Shown here piece after piece: positions 43,638-53,531 of a stretch of DNA of 64,000 nt. Under the pieces are notes generated by a model. The model did not search any database, was not told the DNA's origin, and worked only from the letters and a program-made list of their open reading frames with translations. The translations under genes and the position numbers were made by a program. Where the stretch lies: NCBI GenBank assembly GCA_002500745.1, contig DLST01000006.1:1-64000 (forward strand). The letters run 5' to 3'. This DNA comes from Sphingobacterium sp. UBA7855. Lineage in GTDB: Bacteria; Bacteroidota; Bacteroidia; Sphingobacteriales; Sphingobacteriaceae. Positions within the stretch are counted from its first letter, which is position 1. Each line of letters starts with the position of its first letter.

Positions 43638-44462
43638 ATGGCAGTATTAAAAATTAAAGACGGAACAGAAATTTATTATAAAGACTGGGGTACAGGACAA
43701 CCCATTGTATTTCATCATGGTTGGCCTTTATCCAGTGACGATTGGGATGCGCAGCTGATGTTTTTCCTCCATAACGGATACCGTGTAATTGCGCATGATC
43801 GCCGTGGGCACGGGCGTTCGACACAGACGGCAGATGGGCACGAGATGGATACTTACGCATCGGACGTTGCACAATTGGTGGAAGCGTTAGATCTAAAGGA
43901 TGCGATCCATATCGGCCATTCGACGGGCGGAGGAGAAGTTGTTCGCTACCTCACCAATTATGGTACAAAGCGTGTTTCAAAAGCTGTTTTGATCAGTTCG
44001 GTTACACCTACGATGGCCAAGAGTGCGTCAAACCCCGACGGTGTACCTATGGAAGTCTTCGATGAAATAAGAGCGAATACTGCCAAACATAGGCAACAAT
44101 ATTTTCAGGACTTTACCCTTGCTTTTTATGGCTATAACCGGGACGGGGCGGATGTAAAACAAGGCGTAATGGACAACTGGTGGCGACAAGGAATGATGGG
44201 AGGTATAAATGCTCAATATGATTGTGTCAAAGCGTTTTCTGAAACCGACTTTACTGAGGAAATGAAAAACTTAGAAATTCCTGTACTTGTCCTGCATGGT
44301 GAGGATGACCAGATCGTACCGATCGATATAACAGGTAAAAGGGCTGCACAGCTTGTAAAAAATGGTACTTTAATAACCTATCCGGGTTTTCCACATGGAA
44401 TGCCTACGACAGAAGCAGAAACCATCAATAAAGATATCCTGGCTTTTATTCAAGAAAATTAA
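43638..44462 (+). CDS. Alpha/beta hydrolase, non-heme chloroperoxidase/arylesterase type
   Basis: 274 residues. The fold shows PIVFHHGWPLSSDDWDAQL, VIAHDRRGHGRS, the nucleophile elbow GHSTGGGEVVRY (Ser95), the acid in VLHGEDDQIVPI and the histidine in YPGFPHGMPTT. The wording DRRGHGRS and GHSTGGGEV is typical of cofactor-free haloperoxidases/esterases. With the peroxiredoxin and DsbA-like genes it forms an operon likely tied to oxidant stress; the substrate is unknown. A strong terminator follows. Confidence 0.85.
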   Translation: MAVLKIKDGTEIYYKDWGTGQPIVFHHGWPLSSDDWDAQLMFFLHNGYRVIAHDRRGHGRSTQTADGHEMDTYASDVAQLVEALDLKDAIHIGHSTGGGEVVRYLTNYGTKRVSKAVLISSVTPTMAKSASNPDGVPMEVFDEIRANTAKHRQQYFQDFTLAFYGYNRDGADVKQGVMDNWWRQGMMGGINAQYDCVKAFSETDFTEEMKNLEIPVLVLHGEDDQIVPIDITGKRAAQLVKNGTLITYPGFPHGMPTTEAETINKDILAFIQEN

Positions 44463-44504
44463 ATCAATATACTTTCCTGGCCGAAAGGTATGGATATAAA
44501 CAGT

Positions 44505-44535
44505 AAGAACTGCTCGCAAATGGGCAGTTCTTTTT
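44505..44535 (+). terminator. Intrinsic terminator after the peroxiredoxin operon
   Basis: AAGAACTGCTC (44505-44515), loop GCAAAT, GGGCAGTTCTT (44522-44532), then TTT. One G-T pair in an 11-bp stem. Confidence 0.85.
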
Positions 44536-44698
44536 CGTTTGTATTACCTAAAAACTAAATTTATGTGAAATATTTCTCTGCATAATCTGTTTAGCAGTTG
44601 ATATTGGTGATATTAATTAAATATTTATTAACATTAACGTAAATTATAAACCAAGTCAAAGTACCAACTTTGGTGCAAAATTCTAAACCAGACTAAAA

Positions 44699-47600
44699 AT
44701 GCAGAAGACATTACTAATCAGTATGGCATTGGGTCTATCTTATCCCACATGGGCTAACGTAGAGCGTAATCATGTCAAATTGGCTAAAGAAGCGCAAGAT
44801 GTTGCAGTTCAGATGACCGTAAGAGGGGTGGTCAAAGGCAAAGATGGCATCGTGTTGTCCGGAGTTACTATCACCAATTTAACTACCCAAAAAACCACCT
44901 CAACAAATGGTGCAGGTCAGTTTGTGATCGAAGCCAGTGTAGGGCAAAAACTCAAATTGACAGGCATAGGCTACAGTGAAAAAATCGTCGGTGTGACAGG
45001 TGGACAGATCGACGTCACCATGGAATCCAAAGACACTGCGCTTGAAGAAGTCGTGGTGGTCGGTTATGGTACGCAGAAAAAAGTGAATCTGACCGGTGCT
45101 GTAGACCAGGTGGGGGCAGAAGCTTTTGAGGGACGCGTGCTGGGCAACGCAAGCCAGATGCTCCAAGGGGTCATTCCCAACTTAAATGTAACCCCGGCAG
45201 ATGGTAAACCCAATCGGGCGCCAAGTTTCAATATCCGTGGTACAACTTCCATTGGTCAGGGGGGGAGTGCACTAGTCCTTATCGATGGTGTTGAGGGTGA
45301 TCTTTCAGCGATCAATCCCAATGATATTGAAAGTGTAACCACACTGAAGGATGCTGCTTCATCGGCAATCTATGGTTCTCGGGGAACGTTTGGTGTTGTA
45401 CTTGTCACAACCAAACGTGCCAAGTCCGGAAAAACTTCTATTAGCTATTCAGGAAGTGGTTCTTTTCAGAAACCGATCGCTTTACCCAAATTTGTGACGG
45501 ATGGCTACGAATATGCTTCGCATTTCTTTACAGCCTATAATGCCTGGAACAATTATTCCTCGATTCCAAGCAAGCTCAACAAAACACAGATCTTTACAAC
45601 AGATTGGCTGGAAGAATTTAAGAGAAGAAAAGAACAGGGAATTACAGAGCAAGTGACGGTAGATGATAAGGGTAATTATGTTTACTACGGTAATGAGGAT
45701 TATTACGGTACGTTGATCAAGGACAATACCTTTGTCCAGGATCATAATCTCTCTATCAGCGGTAATTCCGAAAAAATGGATTACTACATTTCTGGTCGTG
45801 CTTACGATTATAATGGTATGTACCGCTACAATAGCGATAAATATAAAACCTATAATACGCGTGCAAAAGCTGGCCTTCAGGTTACCGACTGGTTGCGGAT
45901 CAGCAACAACATCGATTTTAATTATGCCAAATATAGAGACCCATCCACTGCTGGTGAAGGTGGAAATATCTGGCGCAATATTGCCGATGAAGGCCACCCT
46001 TCTTCGCCGATCTTTAACCCTGATGGATCTTTGAGCTTTTCTGCAGCCTATACAGTAGGGGATTTTATCTACGGTAAGAATGGTACAAATACGGCCAATC
46101 AGGATCTCCGGAACACCACTTCTTTCGAGACTAAGTTTTTAAACAATACGTTCCGCGTAAAGGGGGATCTGACTTTCAGAAATCGTGATTTTAGTTCAGT
46201 AAGGGTTCGTGTGCCCGTCCCGTATAGTACGCAGGAGGGAAAAATGCTGCGGTTGGAAACAAGCATGAATGATAATATTTATCAGGTAGACCAACGCTAC
46301 CGTTACTTGTTCGGAAATCTTTACAGTGAATATGAACGTACAATAGGTGACCATTACTTTAAAGGTTTGCTCGGCTATAATTATGAGCAGCGGACTTATA
46401 ATTCAACGTATATCACCAAGACCGGTCTGCTTAATGACGACGTAGAAAATATCAATCTGGCCGTAGGGCAGAATACCACAGCAACCGCGGGATATAATAA
46501 ATACCGCAATGTCGGGGTATTTATGCGTGCCAATTATATCTTCAAAGACCGTTATCTTTTTGAATTTAATGGCCGCTATGATGGTTCGTCCAAATTCCCG
46601 ACCAACCAACGATGGGGATTGTTCCCGTCTGCATCCGTAGGCTGGCGTATATCGGAAGAACCTTTCTTCCAGGTGGATAAAAAGGCGCTGTCTGATCTGA
46701 AGCTAAGAGCGTCCTATGGTTCTTTGGGTAATGGTAATGTGGATCCCTATTCCTATCTGGATATCTATGAAATCAAGATTATGGACCGGGTGATAAATGG
46801 TCAGAAACCTTCCTATACCTCGGTGCCTAAAGTTATTCCGGATAACTTAACTTGGGAAACTGCACGTACGGCCAATCTAGGTCTCGATCTATCTTCGTTA
46901 AATGGGAAATTAACCTTTACCGGAGATATCTATCAGCGCAAGACCCTCAATATGTATACCCTTGGTGTGGCGATGCCGGATATTTTTGGAGCGGAGTCAC
47001 CAAAAGGGAACTATGCGGATATGACTACCAAAGGTTTTGAGCTGAGCTTGACTTATAAGGATAGATTCGATCTGAACGGTAGTCCTTTCAATTGGTCCGT
47101 TAGGGGTACTTTGGCTGATTATAGATCCAATATAGACCGTTATGAGAATAAGGAAGGCTTAATTAAGGACGGTTCCTATTACGAAGGACAGCGGATTGGT
47201 GAGATCTGGGGTTATGTAACCCAGGGATTATTCCAGAACCAGGCGGAGATTGACGGAGCAGCAAAACAAAAACTGATCAAATCGTCCAACAATGGGACGA
47301 TCTATCCGGGGGATGTCCGTTTTACGGATCTCAATGGCGACGGTGTGATTGATTATGGAAACAATACGATCTACAGCCATGGCGATAGAACGGTAATCGG
47401 TAATGCCGATCCACGGTATATCTATAGCTTTAACCTTAATTTGGATTGGAAGGGGATCTACCTTTCTTCATTTTTCCAAGGAGTAGGGAAGCAGAACTGG
47501 TACCCGAGCAATGAGTCGATTTTCTGGGGACAGTACAATAGACCTTATAACAATTTACCGGAATGGCATCTCAATAATTATTGGACAGCAGATAATCCGA

Positions 47601-47935
47601 ATGGCTATTTCCCACGTTATGCCGGTTATAACGAGTCTATTAAAACCACCCCCCAAACGAGATACATACAAAATGTGGCCTATATTCGGATGAAAAACTT
47701 ACAGATTGGGTATAGCTTTCCTAAGTCTGTGACAAACCGATTAAAGATCAGTAGCCTTCGTGCAGGCCTATCGGGTGAGAACCTATGGACCTGGTCACCG
47801 CTTTACAAAAAGACGAAGGATCTCGATGTCGGCAACTTGGGCAAATCGGACCCGGAAATCGGAACAGGCTCCGGTGACGGATTTAATTATCCGATCATGA
47901 AGAGCATCAGTTTTAATTTATCTATTGGATTATAG
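44699..47935 (+). CDS. SusC-like TonB-dependent transporter (fucoside locus)
   Basis: 1078 residues. The N-terminal leader LLISMALGLSYPTWA is followed by a carboxypeptidase-regulatory-like domain (VRGVVKGKDGIVLSGVTI), the TonB-box region LEEVVVVGYGTQKKVNLTG, a plug (FNIRGTTSIGQGGSALVLID, LKDAASSAIYGSRGTFGVVL) and a barrel ending SISFNLSIGL. It starts after a 236-base intergenic region with a terminator and is followed 12 bases later by its susD. No regulator gene is adjacent on the upstream side. Confidence 0.92.
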   Translation: MQKTLLISMALGLSYPTWANVERNHVKLAKEAQDVAVQMTVRGVVKGKDGIVLSGVTITNLTTQKTTSTNGAGQFVIEASVGQKLKLTGIGYSEKIVGVTGGQIDVTMESKDTALEEVVVVGYGTQKKVNLTGAVDQVGAEAFEGRVLGNASQMLQGVIPNLNVTPADGKPNRAPSFNIRGTTSIGQGGSALVLIDGVEGDLSAINPNDIESVTTLKDAASSAIYGSRGTFGVVLVTTKRAKSGKTSISYSGSGSFQKPIALPKFVTDGYEYASHFFTAYNAWNNYSSIPSKLNKTQIFTTDWLEEFKRRKEQGITEQVTVDDKGNYVYYGNEDYYGTLIKDNTFVQDHNLSISGNSEKMDYYISGRAYDYNGMYRYNSDKYKTYNTRAKAGLQVTDWLRISNNIDFNYAKYRDPSTAGEGGNIWRNIADEGHPSSPIFNPDGSLSFSAAYTVGDFIYGKNGTNTANQDLRNTTSFETKFLNNTFRVKGDLTFRNRDFSSVRVRVPVPYSTQEGKMLRLETSMNDNIYQVDQRYRYLFGNLYSEYERTIGDHYFKGLLGYNYEQRTYNSTYITKTGLLNDDVENINLAVGQNTTATAGYNKYRNVGVFMRANYIFKDRYLFEFNGRYDGSSKFPTNQRWGLFPSASVGWRISEEPFFQVDKKALSDLKLRASYGSLGNGNVDPYSYLDIYEIKIMDRVINGQKPSYTSVPKVIPDNLTWETARTANLGLDLSSLNGKLTFTGDIYQRKTLNMYTLGVAMPDIFGAESPKGNYADMTTKGFELSLTYKDRFDLNGSPFNWSVRGTLADYRSNIDRYENKEGLIKDGSYYEGQRIGEIWGYVTQGLFQNQAEIDGAAKQKLIKSSNNGTIYPGDVRFTDLNGDGVIDYGNNTIYSHGDRTVIGNADPRYIYSFNLNLDWKGIYLSSFFQGVGKQNWYPSNESIFWGQYNRPYNNLPEWHLNNYWTADNPNGYFPRYAGYNESIKTTPQTRYIQNVAYIRMKNLQIGYSFPKSVTNRLKISSLRAGLSGENLWTWSPLYKKTKDLDVGNLGKSDPEIGTGSGDGFNYPIMKSISFNLSIGL

Positions 47936-47947
47936 TTTTATATTAAC

Positions 47948-49714
47948 ATGAAAAAATTGTTTTATATACCCGTTGTTGCACTTTTGTTCAGTTCTTGTGA
48001 ACTGAATGAGCTTCCAAAGGCAGGGGCTACCGAAGAAGATATCTTTGGCAGTGAAAGTGGGTTGAAAAATTACAGTAACTCCTTCTATCGGAATATCACT
48101 TCAGGAAGTGACGCATATAAGGGCGATGCAATGGCCGATTATTCGGCCGTAAATAGCCTCAATGATTTTATGGTCGGTGGTGCGTATAGCGCAGAAATCA
48201 GTTCGGGCTGGTCGTGGACGACTTTACGCAATATCAACCAATTGATAGCTAAATGTAATAGTCCGAAATTGAGCGATGCCATCAAAAATAACTATATCGG
48301 CTTAGCCCGCTTTTTCAGAGCTTGGTTCTATTATGAGAAGGTAGTTCGTTTTGGCGATGTGCCTTGGATAGATCACCCTTTGGCTGTTGATGAGACGGAT
48401 ATTCTTAAAGCACCACGGGATTCGCGCGAAGTGGTCATGAAGCACATCATGGAAGATTTAGACTTTGCCTACGCCAATATCACCAATACGGGGGGCGACG
48501 GTAGTACGGTTAATAAATGGACAGCACTTGGTTTGAAGACCCGAATCGCGCTGTTCGAAGGAACATTTCGTAAATACCAAAAGCTCAATTTGGCTACACA
48601 GCCGGAAGTATTCTTCCAGATGGCGGTAGACGCAGGCAAGATTTTAATGGAAAATGGGCCTTATGGCCTTAATGTCTCGGCAGATCCTAAAACATCACAG
48701 CGACAGTTGTTTACCAGTAATACGCCAGTGACAAAAGAGGTCATGTTGGCCGTAACTTTCAGTAAAGATCTTGCGCTTTTGAACGACGCCAACTGGTGGT
48801 GGACATCAGCGACCTACGGTCCACGTTTAAGTTTAGTAAGGCCTTTTATCAATAGTTTTTTGAATGTTGACGGTACTCCTTATACGGATAGACCGAACTT
48901 TCAGACTGAGGAATTCTATGAGGAATGTCAAAATCGCGACCTGCGGCTGGCACAGTTAATTCGCACACCGGGTTATTCGCGTAATGGACAGCCGGCACCC
49001 CCAAATTTTGCGAGTTTCACTTATACAGGTTATCAGCCGATTAAGTATACGTTGGATGATTCCTATTATGACAACGGCGGGTACAATACCAATGCGGTGC
49101 CGCTAATGCGTTATGCGGAGGTGTTGCTAAATTATGCCGAAGCGAAACAGGAACTGGGTACGTTCAATGATGCGGATTGGTCGAAAACTATTGGAGCATT
49201 ACGCTCAAGGGCTGGAATAACAAGTGGAACGAATACACTGCCAACCAAAGTGGATACCTACTTGAAAAATACATTTTTCCCCGAAGTCAATAGTCCCGTG
49301 CTTTTAGAAATACGTCGTGAAAGACAGGTGGAATTAGCCCTGGAGGGCTTCCGTTTCAATGATTTGAAGCGATGGAAACTTGGACCATTGATGGCCAATT
49401 TGCCTTGGACAGGTATTTATATTCCAGCGCTGGATAAATTGATCGATATCGATCATAACGGTACGCCTGATGTTGTGTTTTATGACGGCAGTAAATCTGC
49501 GCCTTCGATCACTGTCCCGGCAGGAGTAGCCAAAGTGGCTATCGGGGGCAAAAGTACCAATTTCCAGACCATGACTGCAGACAATCATCTAGAATGGTTT
49601 AAGGCTGTGAAGCGTACTTGGGATGACAACAACAAGCAATACCTTTACCCAATTCCGTCTGCAGCGATTGTGCTGAACGGAAATCTGACACAGAATCCGG
49701 GTTGGAGTAAATAG
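47948..49714 (+). CDS. SusD-like surface lipoprotein (fucoside locus)
   Basis: 588 residues with lipobox LLFSSC, then ELNELPKAGATEEDIFGSES. SusD features are IGLARFFRAWFYYEKVVRFG, ALGLKTRIALFEGTFRKYQK, VPLMRYAEVLLNYAEAKQEL, EIRRERQVELALEGFRFNDL and the ending YLYPIPSAAIVLNGNLTQNP GWSK. It pairs with the SusC encoded just upstream to bind and import glycan. It faces a GH29 alpha-L-fucosidase gene across a strong bidirectional terminator. Confidence 0.92.
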   Translation: MKKLFYIPVVALLFSSCELNELPKAGATEEDIFGSESGLKNYSNSFYRNITSGSDAYKGDAMADYSAVNSLNDFMVGGAYSAEISSGWSWTTLRNINQLIAKCNSPKLSDAIKNNYIGLARFFRAWFYYEKVVRFGDVPWIDHPLAVDETDILKAPRDSREVVMKHIMEDLDFAYANITNTGGDGSTVNKWTALGLKTRIALFEGTFRKYQKLNLATQPEVFFQMAVDAGKILMENGPYGLNVSADPKTSQRQLFTSNTPVTKEVMLAVTFSKDLALLNDANWWWTSATYGPRLSLVRPFINSFLNVDGTPYTDRPNFQTEEFYEECQNRDLRLAQLIRTPGYSRNGQPAPPNFASFTYTGYQPIKYTLDDSYYDNGGYNTNAVPLMRYAEVLLNYAEAKQELGTFNDADWSKTIGALRSRAGITSGTNTLPTKVDTYLKNTFFPEVNSPVLLEIRRERQVELALEGFRFNDLKRWKLGPLMANLPWTGIYIPALDKLIDIDHNGTPDVVFYDGSKSAPSITVPAGVAKVAIGGKSTNFQTMTADNHLEWFKAVKRTWDDNNKQYLYPIPSAAIVLNGNLTQNPGWSK

Positions 49715-49731
49715 GCATTATTTGATCCGTT

Positions 49732-49781
49732 CGCTAATCATAAAGCCCCTTGCAGTATGGCATGGGGCTTTATGATTAGCG
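49732..49781. terminator. Bidirectional terminator, perfect 18-bp stem
   Basis: CGCTAATCATAAAGCCCC (49732-49749) and its exact reverse complement (49764-49781) flank a 14-base loop. The outer A/T-rich half can supply a U tract in either direction. It separates the convergent susD and fucosidase genes. Confidence 0.8.
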
Positions 49782-49841
49782 TTTCCTGAATGAGTTCGGT
49801 GAAAATATTAAACTGATATAAATCAGCATTATCGGGTTTTA

Positions 49842-51254
49842 CTATTGCTGTCGACGCTCCTGATATACGCCAATTTCATGAATGACAGCGCGATCTTTTT
49901 CAGGTTTAATGCTGAAGCGTAATTTTTGTCCCAGTACTTCATCAAAGCGGAAGATCTTGGTGCGGCCCTGTTGTACCGCTGTAACCGCGATAGGTTGCCA
50001 TTTTCCATCTTTCAGATAGGATAAGTTATACTGTGAAGGATTGTCTTTTCCTTCAGTAATAACCACACTATTGAAAGGTTTACTACGTTCAAAATCCAAT
50101 TCATACCAGACTTCACCTTTAATTGCCGGATTGGAGACCCAGGCACTACCAAAGTTATCATCGTTGGCAAAATCCATGATATTCATATCGTCACTCCAGC
50201 TGCTGTATGAAGGTACTTGTTTGGCTATATTGTGGTCGACAATAGGAGCTTGGTAGCTGGGTAAAGTACTGTAGTTGGGCCTATTTTTGTACAATGTGCC
50301 GATTTTTTTCAAGGCTTCGAGTGCATTCTGATCCATGAGACCATCACTGTTCGGGGCTACATTGAGCATAAAGTTGCAATAGGCGTTGTTGTAGGGGATA
50401 ATGAATTTCTCAACCAGCTCATTGACATCCTTGACGGCAGTATTTGGGAATGAGGTTTTCCAGAACCAATTTTGCTGTAAGGGAAGACAGGCCATAGCAG
50501 GAAGTTTGTTGTGTTCTTTGGAAATAAATTGCCCCGCTCCCTGTTCGTACGATTTGATATCTGTGTAAAAGAGGGCATCACCAGGGTATTTTGCTGAATT
50601 GAGGTCCATCAATAGGCATTTGGGCTGTAATGATTTGACAAGATAATAGATGTCATCGAAAGGAACATCGTCGTACGAAATGCGTGACCAAGGTGCATCC
50701 CAGCCATCAATCACCAAAGCGTCGATTTCTCCATATTGGGTGAGCAATTCCGTCAGCTGATCTTTGATCAGCTGGATATGGGCTTTGGTAATGGTGTGCG
50801 GCCGTATACCTTGGTGCATATCCAGGATCGAATAATACAGCATTACCCGAAGACCATTTTTGCGAAAGGCTTCAGTAAACTCTTTAACAACATCACGATG
50901 TAAAGGTGTATTCATGACATTATAATCTGTAGTTTTGGTGTTCCAGATCGGGAAACCACTGTGATGCTTGGTTGTCAGGCAGCCATAACTCATATTTGCC
51001 GATTTGGCCGCTTTGGCCCATTGGTCTGCGTTGAGTTTGGGTGATTTAAACAATTCAAGAGCAGCATTGGGGTCGGACCAGTCCTGTTCCATAAAAGTTG
51101 GCATCCCGTAATGGATAAACATACCAAATCCTAGATTGACAAAATCGAGCTGGCTCTGCTCAAGTATTTTTTTCGAAAAACTGGTTTGCGCAAACAGGCT
51201 GTGGCCCAGCAGGAGGCAATATAGACCGAGTAGCGTCTGGGAAATTTTGGACAT
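49842..51254 (-). CDS. Glycoside hydrolase family 29 (alpha-L-fucosidase)
   Basis: 470 residues with signal peptide ending SLFAQ. GH29 features are LGFGMFIHYGMPTF near the start, CLTTKHHSGFPIWN, and the nucleophile region EIDALVIDGWDAPW, with Asp183 as the expected nucleophile. The last 120 residues resemble a discoidin (F5/8 type C) domain (SAWVSNPAIKGEVWYELDFE, FRFDEVLGQKLRFSIKP). The enzyme removes terminal fucose in the periplasm or at the surface. The general acid/base is not clear by eye. It is convergent with a SusC/SusD pair, the likely importer of its substrate. Confidence 0.85.
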   Translation of the reverse strand: MSKISQTLLGLYCLLLGHSLFAQTSFSKKILEQSQLDFVNLGFGMFIHYGMPTFMEQDWSDPNAALELFKSPKLNADQWAKAAKSANMSYGCLTTKHHSGFPIWNTKTTDYNVMNTPLHRDVVKEFTEAFRKNGLRVMLYYSILDMHQGIRPHTITKAHIQLIKDQLTELLTQYGEIDALVIDGWDAPWSRISYDDVPFDDIYYLVKSLQPKCLLMDLNSAKYPGDALFYTDIKSYEQGAGQFISKEHNKLPAMACLPLQQNWFWKTSFPNTAVKDVNELVEKFIIPYNNAYCNFMLNVAPNSDGLMDQNALEALKKIGTLYKNRPNYSTLPSYQAPIVDHNIAKQVPSYSSWSDDMNIMDFANDDNFGSAWVSNPAIKGEVWYELDFERSKPFNSVVITEGKDNPSQYNLSYLKDGKWQPIAVTAVQQGRTKIFRFDEVLGQKLRFSIKPEKDRAVIHEIGVYQERRQQ

Positions 51255-51383
51255 AATTTGCTAATTTGTTAGGCTGTAAAGATAAGGCAACAAGAAGTAT
51301 CTTGTGTTTAACAGAAACCTAATGAAAGCCTAATAAAAGCCTAATGGTATCACGAATCAATAAATAGATGTTATTTTTAACCC

Positions 51384-52802
51384 ATGAACAGCGCCAATAG
51401 AAATATATATCCCTGGGCATTTGGTATGAGCTTCCTGATCTTGACCCTGCTGATCGGTTTTCTGATCTTCAATACCTATAAGCTTGAAGATCGAAATTAC
51501 CAGATCGGACAGCTCGGACAAATCCAGAATGCCTATGGTGCTGCAGTAATGGATGATAAGATATTCCCCGGTGGGAATACGATATTTCAGACTTCATTGG
51601 TGCCCTGTCTTTCGCTTTGGTCTAGCAAGGTGCCTGCTGGTACATTTGATTCCGCTAAATTTGCTCAGCAATGTATGGAACCTTTTCTCAAACACTTGCG
51701 GCAAGAACAATCACTGGATAGTATCTTTCAGCAGATCATACAGCAACAGCAACTTGATAAAGATCTTGTTTATCTGTTTCATTTTGATAAATTGGAAGTT
51801 TACGATTCCACAGCTAAGGTTTGGAAAGTGTTGTATGAAACGGTACGTGATAATCCTGCTGGCGCCATAGCTGGTCGGCTAGAAAATACGGGGGTTAATA
51901 ATCGGGTATTTGAACTGTCTGTGAGTGATAAAAGTCCAAGTCCCTATCGGTTTACCTATAGCCTATATGTAGATTATGAGAATCGGGGCTGGCGGATTGC
52001 ACAACAGATGGCACCCGTATTTTTGCTGTCTTTGACCTGTATTGCGGTCATTGTGCTGCTTAGTTACCGGACTTATAGCAATTGGATCAGACAGCGCAAG
52101 CTTGCCGATCTCAAAACAAGTTTTCTGAACCATATGCGCCATGAATTCAATACCCCGCTGACGACAATCCTCATCAGTGCACACAGTTTGATCGATCGTG
52201 AAACAGGGAAAGACGATAAGGAGGTGGCACAAATTGGGCGCATCGTAGAAAGGCAAGCCAAACGACTCAAAGCTTATTTTGAACAGGTTATGGGATCTGT
52301 GGCCTTACAGGAACGACAGCCAAAGATCGTTCAGCTTCCGCTGAACGGGCTCACAGAGCAGCTGCTGGATGAGCTTCGCTTGCGGTATCATGATGAGATC
52401 GAACTCCGATACGAAGCATTAATGTCTGACATTGAAATGAAGCTAGACGAAGATTATTATTTTTCGATCTTAGATAACCTCGTATCCAATGCCATCAAAT
52501 TTAATGACAGTAATGAAAAGTACATTCGGTTTACCTGGCAGTTCACGGAAGACCAATACTGTCTTAAAATAGCAGATAATGGTTCTGGTATAAGCCCTGA
52601 TGAACGGGCTAAAGTATTTACAGCATTTTATCGGGGAAGATTATCAGGAAATAAACCGGGGCTTGGATTAGGACTATATTACATCAAATCCTGTTTGGAC
52701 CGTTTGGGATGGGCAATTCATATGGAAGAGCGGGCAAGTGCGGGTACGATTTTTTATATTTACATGGGCAATGCAGCATCCAATGGCAAAAGACAAGATT
52801 GA
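51384..52802 (+). CDS. Sensor histidine kinase (RprX-like)
   Basis: 472 residues. There are two membrane segments (FGMSFLILTLLIGFLIF at the N-terminus and VFLLSLTCIAVIVLLSYRTY near 215-235) around a periplasmic domain of about 180 residues. The phospho-accepting His253 lies in NHMRHEFNTPLTTI. The ATPase domain has ILDNLVSNAIKFND (N box), IADNGSGISPDE (G1) and GNKPGLGLGLYYIK (G2). It overlaps the start of the response-regulator gene by 20 bases. The arrangement resembles RprXY of Bacteroides. Confidence 0.9.
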   Translation: MNSANRNIYPWAFGMSFLILTLLIGFLIFNTYKLEDRNYQIGQLGQIQNAYGAAVMDDKIFPGGNTIFQTSLVPCLSLWSSKVPAGTFDSAKFAQQCMEPFLKHLRQEQSLDSIFQQIIQQQQLDKDLVYLFHFDKLEVYDSTAKVWKVLYETVRDNPAGAIAGRLENTGVNNRVFELSVSDKSPSPYRFTYSLYVDYENRGWRIAQQMAPVFLLSLTCIAVIVLLSYRTYSNWIRQRKLADLKTSFLNHMRHEFNTPLTTILISAHSLIDRETGKDDKEVAQIGRIVERQAKRLKAYFEQVMGSVALQERQPKIVQLPLNGLTEQLLDELRLRYHDEIELRYEALMSDIEMKLDEDYYFSILDNLVSNAIKFNDSNEKYIRFTWQFTEDQYCLKIADNGSGISPDERAKVFTAFYRGRLSGNKPGLGLGLYYIKSCLDRLGWAIHMEERASAGTIFYIYMGNAASNGKRQD

Positions 52803-53487
52803 TATTCTTTTGATCGAAGACGAACCCGATTTGGGGGAGGTTTTTTCGCGCTATCTGCGCTACAAAGGACTTACGGTGTTTTGGGAAAGTACCGCTGAAG
52901 GTGGCTGGGCAAATTTTCAGCGTGTTTCTGTCAAACTCCTGATCATCGATGTCCAGCTGCCCGATGGTAACGGTTTTGATCTTGCGCAACGGATAATTGC
53001 TAGCAATCCGGGACAGCCTATTTTCTTTTTGACAGCACTTCACGAGCGCAACTCCCGATTAAAGGGGCTTTCTTTAGGCGCCGTTGATTATATCGCCAAA
53101 CCTTTCGATATGGATGAAATATTGCTTAAGATCCGCAATCTATTGAAAGTAGCATCTGTTTCCGAAAAAGATCCGGTTTTACAGCTAGAATTGGAGATTG
53201 GCAGTTTGAGACTCAATATGGAGCGGTTTACGCTGGGAAATGAAGTGAAAAAGGTGCAAAAGCTCACCGTAAGGGAAGCAGAACTGCTGCATTACTTGAT
53301 TTTGAATAAAGATATGTTGGTCAGCAAAAAAGATTTACTCTTAAAGTTTTGGGGCAATACAGACTTCTTTAACGGTAAAAGTTTGGAAGTTTTTATCTCC
53401 CGACTTCGCAAGTTGTTGCAAATGGATCGTAAACTCCACATCGAAAGTATCTATGGTGCAGGTTATATATTACATGAAGATGTTTGA
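52783..53487 (+). CDS. OmpR-type response regulator (RprY-like)
   Basis: 234 residues from ATG 52783 (MAKDKIDILLIEDEPD), with ATG 52771 as an alternative; both overlap the kinase gene. The receiver domain has acidic residues in LLIEDEPD, the phospho-acceptor Asp56 in LLIIDVQLPDGNGFD and Lys in VDYIAKPFD. The C-terminal winged helix (about 130-234) includes LTVREAELLHYLILNKDMLV and KSLEVFISRLRKLLQMD, ending IYGAGYILHEDV. It is activated by the upstream kinase. Targets are unknown, though the adjacent fucosidase locus is one possibility. Confidence 0.92.
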   Translation: MAKDKIDILLIEDEPDLGEVFSRYLRYKGLTVFWESTAEGGWANFQRVSVKLLIIDVQLPDGNGFDLAQRIIASNPGQPIFFLTALHERNSRLKGLSLGAVDYIAKPFDMDEILLKIRNLLKVASVSEKDPVLQLELEIGSLRLNMERFTLGNEVKKVQKLTVREAELLHYLILNKDMLVSKKDLLLKFWGNTDFFNGKSLEVFISRLRKLLQMDRKLHIESIYGAGYILHEDV

Positions 53488-53531
53488 TTACGTGAATATG
53501 TCTGACTGCCTTTTACACGAAAAACAATACA

